DNA of 64,000 nucleotides from an uncultured Muribaculaceae bacterium (lineage in GTDB: Bacteria > Bacteroidota > Bacteroidia > Bacteroidales > Muribaculaceae), in the NCBI GenBank assembly GCA_910577315.1, contig CAJTME010000010.1, forward strand, positions 51,249-115,248, written 5' to 3'. The notes under the pieces are model-generated. The model made no database searches, was not told the DNA's origin, and saw only the letters and a list, made by a program, of their open reading frames with translations. Position 1 is the stretch's first letter; every line of letters starts with the position of its first letter. A program made the translations under genes and the position numbers. Shown one piece after another: positions 57,807 to 64,000 of the stretch.

Positions 57807-60584
57807 TTATCCCACTACGATGTTGACAATTTTGCCGGGAACCACGATGACGCGTTTCACGTCCTTGCCGTCGAGCCATTTGGCCGACGCCTCGTTTTCA
57901 AGGGCCAGCTTTTCAATCTCGTCTTTCGGGGTGGAGGCGTCTACGGTGAGGTTCCAGCGGGCCTTTCCGTTGAACGACACCGCGTAGGTCACGCTCGACT
58001 CTTTCAGGAAGTCCTCGTTCCACTTCGGCCACACGGCATCACAGATGGTGGTTTCGTTGCCGATGGCAGTGTGCCAGAGCTCCTCGGCCACATGCGGGGC
58101 GAACGGCGCGAGCACAACCAGAAGATCGGCCAGCACCTCGCGCGAATGGCAGTTCTGCTTTCCGAGCTCGTTGACACATATCATGAACGCGGCAACCGAG
58201 GTGTTGTATGAGAAATTCTCGATGTCGGCCGTCACTTTCTTGATGAGTGTGTGGAGGGTCTTGAGGTTCTCGGGCGTGGGCTTGCTGTCGTCGACGAGAC
58301 AGGTGTCGCCCTTGTAGAACAGGTTCCAGAGTTTCTTGATGAAGCGGTTCACGCCGTCGATACCGTTGGTGTCCCACGGCTTGGACTGCTCGAGCGGACC
58401 GAGGAACATTTCGTACAGGCGCAGGGTGTCCGCTCCATAGCGTTCCACAATGTCGTCGGGATTCACGACGTTGAACATCGACTTCGACATTTTCTCAACA
58501 GCATAGCCGCACACATACTTGCCGTCCTCGAGAATGAACTCGGCAGTGGCGAAGTCAGGACGCCAGTTGCGGAAGCCCTCCGTGTCGAGCACGTCGTTGC
58601 TGACAAGATTGATGTCGACACGTATCGGCGTCACGTCATACTGGTCCTTGAGGCCGTGGCTGACAAAGGTATTGGTGTCCTTGATGCGGTACACGAACGA
58701 CGTACGTCCCTGAATCATGCCCTGGTTGATGAGCTTGCGGAACGGCTCGTCCTCGCACACCTTGCCGAGGTCGTAGAGAAACTTGTTCCAGAAGCGCGAG
58801 TAGATGAGATGGCCTGTGGCATGCTCGGTACCGCCTATGTAAAGGTCGACCTGACGCCAGTAATTGTTCGCCTCTTCCGACACCAGCGCGTCGTTGTTGC
58901 GGGGATCCATGTAACGCAGGTAGTAGGCCGACGAACCGGCGAAACCGGGCATGGTGTTCAGTTCAAGGGGCCAGCCTTCGGGAGTGGTCCAGTTCTTTGC
59001 GCGTCCCAGGGGAGGCTCACCGGTCTCGGTGGGACGGTATTCCGTGATTTCAGGCAGCAGCAGCGGCAGCGATTCCATGGGAAGCATCTGAGGAACGCCG
59101 TCCCTGTAATAGACCGGGAACGGTTCGCCCCAGTAACGCTGGCGGCTGAAGATGGCGTCGCGCAGGCGATAGTTGACCTTTACGCGGCCCAGGCCCTTTT
59201 CCGCTATGAATTTTTTTGTCTTGGCTATGGCTTCCTTCACATCAAGGCCGTTGAGGTCGAGTTCGGCACCGCAGCTGTTGATCATCTTTCCTTCTTTCGC
59301 ATCAAAGCTCTCCTCGCTCACATCGGCCCCTTCGATGAGGGGGATGATGGGAAGGTCAAAGGCGCGGGCGAAAGCATAGTCGCGACTGTCGTGGGCGGGA
59401 ACGGCCATGATGGCGCCGGTTCCGTAGCCGGCGAGCACATAGTCGCTCACATAAATGGGGATGTTCTTTCCCGTAAGAGGATTTACGGCATACGAACCTG
59501 TGAACACGCCTGTCATCTTCTTGTCGATCATGCGCTCGCGCTCGGTCTTGTGCTTGACGGCAGCGAGGTATTCGTCGACAGCCTGTTTCTGTTCGGGAGT
59601 GGTCACTTCCTTCACATAAGCGCTCTCGGGAGCGAGAACCATGAAGGTGACGCCGAAAACTGTATCGGCGCGTGTGGTGAAGATTTCAAGGTCGATGTCG
59701 TCACGTCCCGCGATTTTGAATCGCATCTCGGCGCCCTCGCTGCGGCCTATCCAGTTGCGCTGGGTCTCTTTCAGCGAGTCGGTCCAGTCAATTTTGTCAA
59801 GGCCTTCGAGTAGGCGCTGAGCATAGGCCGACACGCGCAGACACCACTGGTACATCAGCTTCTGTTCCACGGGATAGCCGCCGCGCACGCTGACGCCCTC
59901 GCTCACCTCGTCGTTGGCGAGCACGGTGCCGAGTTCCGGACACCAGTTCACCATCGTGTTGCCCAGATAGGCGATGCGGTAGTTCATCAGGGTGTCGCTT
60001 TTGGCCTTCTCGTCCATCGCGTTCCATTCGGCGGCGGTGAACTCCATGTCCTTGCCTGCGGCGGCATGGATGCCCTCGGTACCATGATTCTCGAAATGCT
60101 TCACGAGGTCGGCCACCGGCATGGCTTTGCCGAGGGCGGTGTCGTAGTAGTGGTTGAACATTTCGATGAACGCCCATTGGGTCCATTTGTAGTATTCGGG
60201 GGCGCAGGTGCGTATCTCGCGGTCCCAGTCATAGCAGAAACCTATTTTGTCGAGCTGCGAGCGATAGCGGGCGATATTAACGGTGGTTGTCTTCTCGGGG
60301 TGCTGGCCGGTCTGGATGGCATACTGTTCGGCGGGCAGGCCGTAGGCATCGTAGCCCATCGGATGAAGCACGTTGAAACCTTGCAGGCGTTTGTAGCGGG
60401 AATAGATGTCCGAGGCTATGTAGCCAAGGGGATGGCCAACGTGGAGGCCTGCGCCCGACGGATAGGGGAACATGTCGAGCACATAAAATTTCGGACGGCT
60501 GCTGTCGATACGCGCGGCATAGGTCTTGTCTTCTTTCCATCGGCTCTGCCAACGGGATTCTATATCTTTGTGGTTGTATTCCAT
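57807..60584 (-). CDS. leuS: Leucyl-tRNA synthetase
   Basis: A 925-residue class I synthetase charging tRNA-Leu. The HIGH-type motif is HVGH in PYPSGAGLHVGHPLGY, and the KMSKS motif is in VEKMSKSMFNVVNPDD. The editing domain (about 230-430) includes VFGVTFMVLAPE and YGTGAIMAVPAHDSRDYAFA, with the conserved aspartate. The anticodon-binding C-terminal domain follows. Length is slightly above the usual 860-880. It begins six bases after the nadA stop. Confidence 0.97.
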   Translation of the reverse strand: MEYNHKDIESRWQSRWKEDKTYAARIDSSRPKFYVLDMFPYPSGAGLHVGHPLGYIASDIYSRYKRLQGFNVLHPMGYDAYGLPAEQYAIQTGQHPEKTTTVNIARYRSQLDKIGFCYDWDREIRTCAPEYYKWTQWAFIEMFNHYYDTALGKAMPVADLVKHFENHGTEGIHAAAGKDMEFTAAEWNAMDEKAKSDTLMNYRIAYLGNTMVNWCPELGTVLANDEVSEGVSVRGGYPVEQKLMYQWCLRVSAYAQRLLEGLDKIDWTDSLKETQRNWIGRSEGAEMRFKIAGRDDIDLEIFTTRADTVFGVTFMVLAPESAYVKEVTTPEQKQAVDEYLAAVKHKTERERMIDKKMTGVFTGSYAVNPLTGKNIPIYVSDYVLAGYGTGAIMAVPAHDSRDYAFARAFDLPIIPLIEGADVSEESFDAKEGKMINSCGAELDLNGLDVKEAIAKTKKFIAEKGLGRVKVNYRLRDAIFSRQRYWGEPFPVYYRDGVPQMLPMESLPLLLPEITEYRPTETGEPPLGRAKNWTTPEGWPLELNTMPGFAGSSAYYLRYMDPRNNDALVSEEANNYWRQVDLYIGGTEHATGHLIYSRFWNKFLYDLGKVCEDEPFRKLINQGMIQGRTSFVYRIKDTNTFVSHGLKDQYDVTPIRVDINLVSNDVLDTEGFRNWRPDFATAEFILEDGKYVCGYAVEKMSKSMFNVVNPDDIVERYGADTLRLYEMFLGPLEQSKPWDTNGIDGVNRFIKKLWNLFYKGDTCLVDDSKPTPENLKTLHTLIKKVTADIENFSYNTSVAAFMICVNELGKQNCHSREVLADLLVVLAPFAPHVAEELWHTAIGNETTICDAVWPKWNEDFLKESSVTYAVSFNGKARWNLTVDASTPKDEIEKLALENEASAKWLDGKDVKRVIVVPGKIVNIVVG

Positions 60585-60590
60585 AATCTA

Positions 60591-61544
60591 TTACGATAAT
60601 TCAAGCATTCTTTCTATGGGCTTGCGGGCTGCCTCGGCGATGGCCGGGTCGATGTGGATTTCGGGAGCCTCGTCGAGCAGGCAGCGGTAGAGTTTCTCGA
60701 GGGTGTTGAGCTTCATGTACGAACAGTCGTTGCAACCGCATGTCGAGGCATCGTCGGGCGGAGCGGGGATGAAGGTCTTGCCGGGGCAGTCTTTCTGCAT
60801 CTGGTGCAGGATGCCGCTCTCGGTGGCGACGATGAATTCGGTGGCATCCGATTCCCTGGCATAGGCCAGAAGGGCGGCTGTCGAGCCAACTTTGTCGGCG
60901 AGCAGCACCACGGGTTTCTTACATTCTGGATGGACGAGCACCTTGGCGGCGGGATGCTGTTTTTTAAGCCCGGCAATCTTTTCGACCGAGAACTTCTCGT
61001 GCACGTGGCACGCTCCGTCCCACAACAGCATCGAGCGGCCTGTGGTGGAATTGATGTAATTGCCGAGGTTGCGGTCGGGACCGAAGATTATTTTTTCATC
61101 GGCGGGAAGCGAGTCGATGATCTTGCGGGCGTTTCCCGAGGTGACGAGCACGTCGGTGAGGGCCTTCACGCCGACCGATGTGTTGACATACGACACGACG
61201 GTGTGGTCGGGATGTGCCTCGACAAATTTCTTGAACTCATCGGCCGGACAGCTGTCAGCCAGCGAGCATCCGGCCGAGGCGTCGGGCACCAGCACCTTCT
61301 TGCCGGGGCAGAGAAGCTTGGCGGTCTCTCCCATGAAATGGACGCCGCATAGCACTATTATTTTTGCATCCTTCAGTGTGGCGGCATATTGTGCGAGGGC
61401 AAGCGAGTCGCCGATGTGGTCGGCGATGTCCTGGATGGGTCCCTGCTGATAATAGTGGGCCAGAATCACGGCGCCTTTCTCCTTTTTCAGCTCGTTTATT
61501 TTTTCTTTGAGCGAGGCTTCGTCCCGGCGGTTTTCAACATCCAT
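60591..61544 (-). CDS. nadA: Quinolinate synthase A
   Basis: A 317-residue iron-sulfur enzyme that condenses iminoaspartate with dihydroxyacetone phosphate in NAD synthesis. The three cluster cysteines fit the family: one in LCGVHFMGETAKLLCPGKK, one in HPECKKPV and one in the C-terminal CGCNDCSYM. HYYQQGPIQDIADHIGDSLALAQYA marks the substrate pocket. nadB and nadC are not nearby. It is the first gene of the minus-strand run with leuS, rdgB and porZ, and it borders the repeat-rich gap at 61545. Confidence 0.96.
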   Translation of the reverse strand: MDVENRRDEASLKEKINELKKEKGAVILAHYYQQGPIQDIADHIGDSLALAQYAATLKDAKIIVLCGVHFMGETAKLLCPGKKVLVPDASAGCSLADSCPADEFKKFVEAHPDHTVVSYVNTSVGVKALTDVLVTSGNARKIIDSLPADEKIIFGPDRNLGNYINSTTGRSMLLWDGACHVHEKFSVEKIAGLKKQHPAAKVLVHPECKKPVVLLADKVGSTAALLAYARESDATEFIVATESGILHQMQKDCPGKTFIPAPPDDASTCGCNDCSYMKLNTLEKLYRCLLDEAPEIHIDPAIAEAARKPIERMLELS

Positions 61545-62026
61545 TTTCTTTTTATTTTATATTTTTGAGAAAAAAATTTTTTCAATCTAAAAAAGAAACA
61601 ATAATAATGGGGTGTCAAAAAGTTCAATAACTTTTGACCTGAATATTTGCATTTTAGGGTTATTGAACTAATATTCACCGTTATCAACAGCTTATCTACA
61701 CCCTTCAATGCTGAATATCAGCAAGATTCAAACTTTATCAACACCATGTTTATAAAGTGCAAAGTTAATAAATTTTCGGGAAAAACCCAGTCAAAAACTG
61801 TCAAAAAGAGTTTGAATAACATGTCCATAAGGTTCATAACCGGGGATGTCCAGTCCATGCCGTCGTTATGCCCCTGGTTGGCTCCCAGGGTTTTCAACAG
61901 CTTTTCAACAGGGTTATCAACATAGTTTTGAACACCCTTTTTGAGGGCTTTTTTCTTGTGATTACAGGGATAATTGGCTATCTTTGCAGTGCCAATTATT
62001 ACTCATACTTATTTATCATAAACCCC
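61545..62026. other. AT-rich gap with DnaA-box-like repeats (candidate replication origin)
   Basis: The 482-base gap starts with an extremely AT-rich tract (61545-61612). It then holds TTATCAACA at 61681-61689, 61735-61743 and 61914-61922, TTATCTACA at 61692-61700 and TTTTCAACA at 61891-61899 and 61902-61910, all in the same orientation. An inverted repeat AGTTCAATAA/TTATTGAACT (61621-61630, 61660-61669) lies between. The words resemble the DnaA box TTATCCACA. The right end holds the promoter of the next gene. dnaA is not in the window. Confidence 0.5.
61956..61986 (+). promoter_or_regulatory. Promoter of the starch-binding-like gene
   Basis: TTG (61956-61958), a 20-base spacer and TATCTTTG (61979-61986), a near-ideal Bacteroidetes promoter. 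The leader is about 35 bases before the ATG at 62027. Confidence 0.8.
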
Positions 62027-63619
62027 ATGAAAACTATCAAGACTCTGGCTCTCGGAGCGGCTGTAATGCTTCCGCTGGCCATGGCCGCCCAGGACTCGGG
62101 CGACCGTCTCGTGGAGACTCGTGCGTTCTATTCCACCAATGCAGGAAACGGTGTTGGCAAGGCTGCCACCATCACCATCGACGGTGAATTCGACGACTGG
62201 ACCGAGGACATGATCGTGGCCACCTGTGGCGCCAACGACATGTCGACTGCCTTCAAGGGCACCCACGAAAACTGCGTGCTCGACCTCTATGCGGTATATG
62301 CCGCCTGGGACGACGCCAACCTTTACATCGCCTGGCAGATGTGCAACACCGGCGACACCTGGGCCCGCGAAGGCGACGGCCCCCTCACCGACTATGGCCG
62401 CATCGGCAACGTTCCCCTCATCGTAGCCCTTTCGGTTGATCCTTCTTCGGTAGGCCTCAACGGCAAGGTGAAGGATGGCCGACACATCTGGGGAAAGAAT
62501 GAATGTGGCGTTGAATTTTCAAGCCATATCGACCATTTCTTCATCATGAGCGGCCAGGGTATAGAGGTAAATGCCGGCGCCGCTATGTTCACCGCCATCG
62601 ACGCCCAGGGCAACACGGAATATGACAATCCCGCCTGCTGCAAGACTTTCAATTCGCTCGGCATCAAATATGAGATGAAAGAGGGTTTCCACCCCTCGCA
62701 TCTCTGGCGCCAGAAAACAACTGCCGATTATGACATCAGCGGCACCCTGATTTCCGATCCTTCGATTATCGGGAATATCTATGACGCCGACTGCTATGAC
62801 GACCTGCTCGCTACCCCCTACCCCTCCAATCTCAAGCCTCACGATACCAAATTCGACTCGTTCTATGAAATGAACATTCCCCTGTCGGCCCTCGGCATCA
62901 ACCGCGAGTGGCTCGAATCCAACGGCATCGGTGTGCGTGTTATCGCAACCCGTGGCGAGAGCGGCATCGACTGCTGCCCCTTCGACCCCTCGATGATGGA
63001 CAACGTGTTTGACTCGTACAGCGCCGACGCTTCCACCACCCACGAGAAGGACGACATCGACGTGATCACTTACGAGCTGGCGTCGGTCGGCAAAATCCGC
63101 ACGGGTTCCGTTGACCCCCTGCCCGATCCTCAGCCCACTCCCGATCCCGATCCGACTCCTGATCCCACTCCCGACCCCCAGCCTGTCGACGGCAACTGGA
63201 CTGCCTATTTCGACAACACCGCCAACTGGAGCACTGTAAAGGCATGGGTATGGGATGCCAACGATGGCAACAAAAACTACACCGGCGGTGTATGGCCCGG
63301 CCAGGAGCTTCCCTATGATGCCGCCAGCGGTTATTACAGGTTCACCTGCAACGTCACCAACGAGAATCCGAAGATGATGATTATCTTCAATCCCGGCGGT
63401 GACAATGGCAAGACCCAGGACCTCGAATTTGTAAACAATGGTATATACAATGCGTCGGGCTTCTGCGGAACGTATGTTTCGGGTATCAGCTCGGTGGAGA
63501 CTGAAAATGGCGTTGCTCCGGTGTATTATAACCTTCAGGGCGTACGTGTGGACCAGCCTGCTTCCGGTCTCTATATCGTTGTGCGTGGCAATGAAATCAG
63601 CAAGGAATACGTGAAGTAA
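62027..63619 (+). CDS. Secreted protein with DOMON/CBM9-like and starch-binding-like domains
   Basis: A 530-residue exported protein. The ATG at 62027 gives a clean signal peptide (MKTIKTLALGAAVMLPLAMAAQ); an earlier in-frame start lies before the promoter. Residues about 40-330 resemble a CBM9/DOMON-like sugar-binding domain (TITIDGEFDDWTEDMIVATC, AWDDANLYIAWQM). A PDPTPDP linker (about 365-385) leads to a CBM26-type starch-binding module (WTAYFDNTANWSTVKAWVWDAND). The tail NLQGVRVDQPASGLYIVVRGNEISKEYVK is the usual type IX sorting-like ending. It has no catalytic domain, so it probably binds starch or glycogen at the surface. No susC/susD is nearby. Confidence 0.85.
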   Translation: MKTIKTLALGAAVMLPLAMAAQDSGDRLVETRAFYSTNAGNGVGKAATITIDGEFDDWTEDMIVATCGANDMSTAFKGTHENCVLDLYAVYAAWDDANLYIAWQMCNTGDTWAREGDGPLTDYGRIGNVPLIVALSVDPSSVGLNGKVKDGRHIWGKNECGVEFSSHIDHFFIMSGQGIEVNAGAAMFTAIDAQGNTEYDNPACCKTFNSLGIKYEMKEGFHPSHLWRQKTTADYDISGTLISDPSIIGNIYDADCYDDLLATPYPSNLKPHDTKFDSFYEMNIPLSALGINREWLESNGIGVRVIATRGESGIDCCPFDPSMMDNVFDSYSADASTTHEKDDIDVITYELASVGKIRTGSVDPLPDPQPTPDPDPTPDPTPDPQPVDGNWTAYFDNTANWSTVKAWVWDANDGNKNYTGGVWPGQELPYDAASGYYRFTCNVTNENPKMMIIFNPGGDNGKTQDLEFVNNGIYNASGFCGTYVSGISSVETENGVAPVYYNLQGVRVDQPASGLYIVVRGNEISKEYVK

Positions 63620-63640
63620 TCCACTTGCGGCTCAATACAG

Positions 63641-63678
63641 CTCCCGTCGTGGCAATATCCCGCGACGGGAGTTTTTTT
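63641..63678 (+). terminator. Intrinsic terminator of the starch-binding-like gene
   Basis: Arms CTCCCGTCG and CGACGGGAG around a 13-base loop, followed by T7, 21 bases after the stop codon. Confidence 0.92.
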
Positions 63679-63685
63679 ATGGGAA

Positions 63686-63724
63686 AACAATGCACCTGCA
63701 GCGCTACACGCGGTTGGCGGGAAG
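63686..63724. repeat. Dispersed palindromic repeat, copy 1
   Basis: Thirty-nine bases starting AACAATGCACCTGCAGCGCT and ending GGCGGGAAG, identical to 63862-63900 except for two A/G changes. The first 23 bases match the outer ends of the palindrome at 32732-32879. Confidence 0.88.
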
Positions 63725-63861
63725 ACAGGGTCGCCTGCGGCGACTACATATTTTTAAGGTTTTGCCATGCGGGTGGTTTGGCGCCTTCGGCGCGACATAT
63801 TGCTGATAAGCCGCAGTAGGGGCGCTGCATGCACCGCCCGCGCAAGCCTCCGCGACCATAA

Positions 63862-63900
63862 AACAATGCGCCTGCGGCGCTACACGCGGTTGGCGGGAAG
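63862..63900. repeat. Dispersed palindromic repeat, copy 2
   Basis: Thirty-nine bases starting AACAATGCGCCTGCGGCGCT; direct repeat of 63686-63724. Its first 23 bases are identical to the arm ends of the element at 32732. Confidence 0.88.
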
Positions 63901-64000
63901 CCAATGGCGCCCACAAGGGGCGCCTACATGCTTTTTGTTTCCCATACCCACCATCGGCCCCGCCAACAGTCATCGAAGATGACGCTATCGTCGTTAACCC

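Larger units (their letters stand above)
63620..64000. other. Right-end intergenic region with terminator and GC-rich repeats
   Basis: After the terminator (63641-63678) the region consists of GC-rich palindromic modules: direct repeats at 63686-63724 and 63862-63900 and further palindromes such as GTCGCCTGCGGCGAC, GGCGCCTTCGGCGC and GGCGCCCACAAGGGGCGCC. No gene is credible here. Confidence 0.75.

Noticed and set aside
58251..59813. 520-codon open frame antisense to leuS
   Set aside because: The opposite strand encodes a clear leucyl-tRNA synthetase; the antisense product is rich in His, Val and Gly with no recognisable domain.
62027..63619. Starch-binding protein considered as part of a polysaccharide utilisation locus
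   Set aside because: No susC/susD pair, glycoside hydrolase or hybrid two-component regulator is present beside it.
1..64000. Search for tRNA, rRNA, insertion sequences and prophage genes
   Set aside because: None was recognised by eye; small structured RNAs could be missed without covariance-model searches.

Overview
The window is a 64 kb piece of a Bacteroidales chromosome, most likely from the Muribaculaceae or a close relative; this placement is inferred from gene content, not tested by phylogeny. Pointers are promoters of the Bacteroidetes type (TAnnTTTG at -7, often with TTG 20 bases upstream), a PorZ-like type IX secretion component, surface proteins with C-terminal sorting-like tails, BspA-type leucine-rich repeats, and families typical of the phylum (DUF4230, DUF4271, DUF3943, DUF4384). 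Most genes are GC-rich and densely packed. I recognise no rRNA, tRNA, CRISPR array, transposase or prophage.

Layout. 0-6 kb: a tripartite RND efflux operon on the minus strand. 6.4-11.7 kb: the rimP-nusA-infB-folK translation operon on the plus strand. 11.6-23.1 kb: a nine-gene minus-strand block made of a HlyD adaptor, four FtsX/MacB-type permeases in two tandem pairs, one ATPase, a TolC-type channel, an NtrC-like regulator and its histidine kinase. A near-consensus sigma-54 promoter precedes the adaptor, so the regulator probably drives the exporter genes. 23.2-25.8 kb: DUF3943 and DUF1846 genes. 25.9-32.7 kb: the most unusual stretch, with a protein kinase-AAA ATPase fusion followed by a small YbjN-like protein, then a separate unit encoding an exported leucine-rich-repeat caspase, a small barrel protein, a lipoprotein and a DUF4384 protein.

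32.9-41.9 kb: aroQ, mrp, trmB, a BspA-like LRR protein, gapdh, a large Ig-like surface protein and an MFS carrier. 42-47 kb: two minus-strand housekeeping groups (HAD-ribF-ftsB-like-small membrane protein, and DUF4271-hemD-rnpA-yidD-tatD). 47.5-50.9 kb: an ECF sigma factor, pyrH-frr and a pair of DUF4230 genes on the plus strand. 51.1-52.2 kb: a strongly AT-rich acyltransferase with a terminator-like leader, probably acquired by transfer. 52.2-61.5 kb: a minus-strand series nadA-leuS-rdgB-porZ-unknown-two glycosyltransferases. 61.5-62.0 kb: an AT-rich gap with repeated DnaA-box-like 9-mers, a candidate replication origin. 62.0-63.6 kb: a secreted starch-binding-like protein, followed by GC-rich palindromic repeats.

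Three families of short intergenic repeats recur: a nonamer family just after stop codons, a heptamer family that has entered the end of trmB, and GC-rich palindromes between 32.7-32.9 kb and at the right end.
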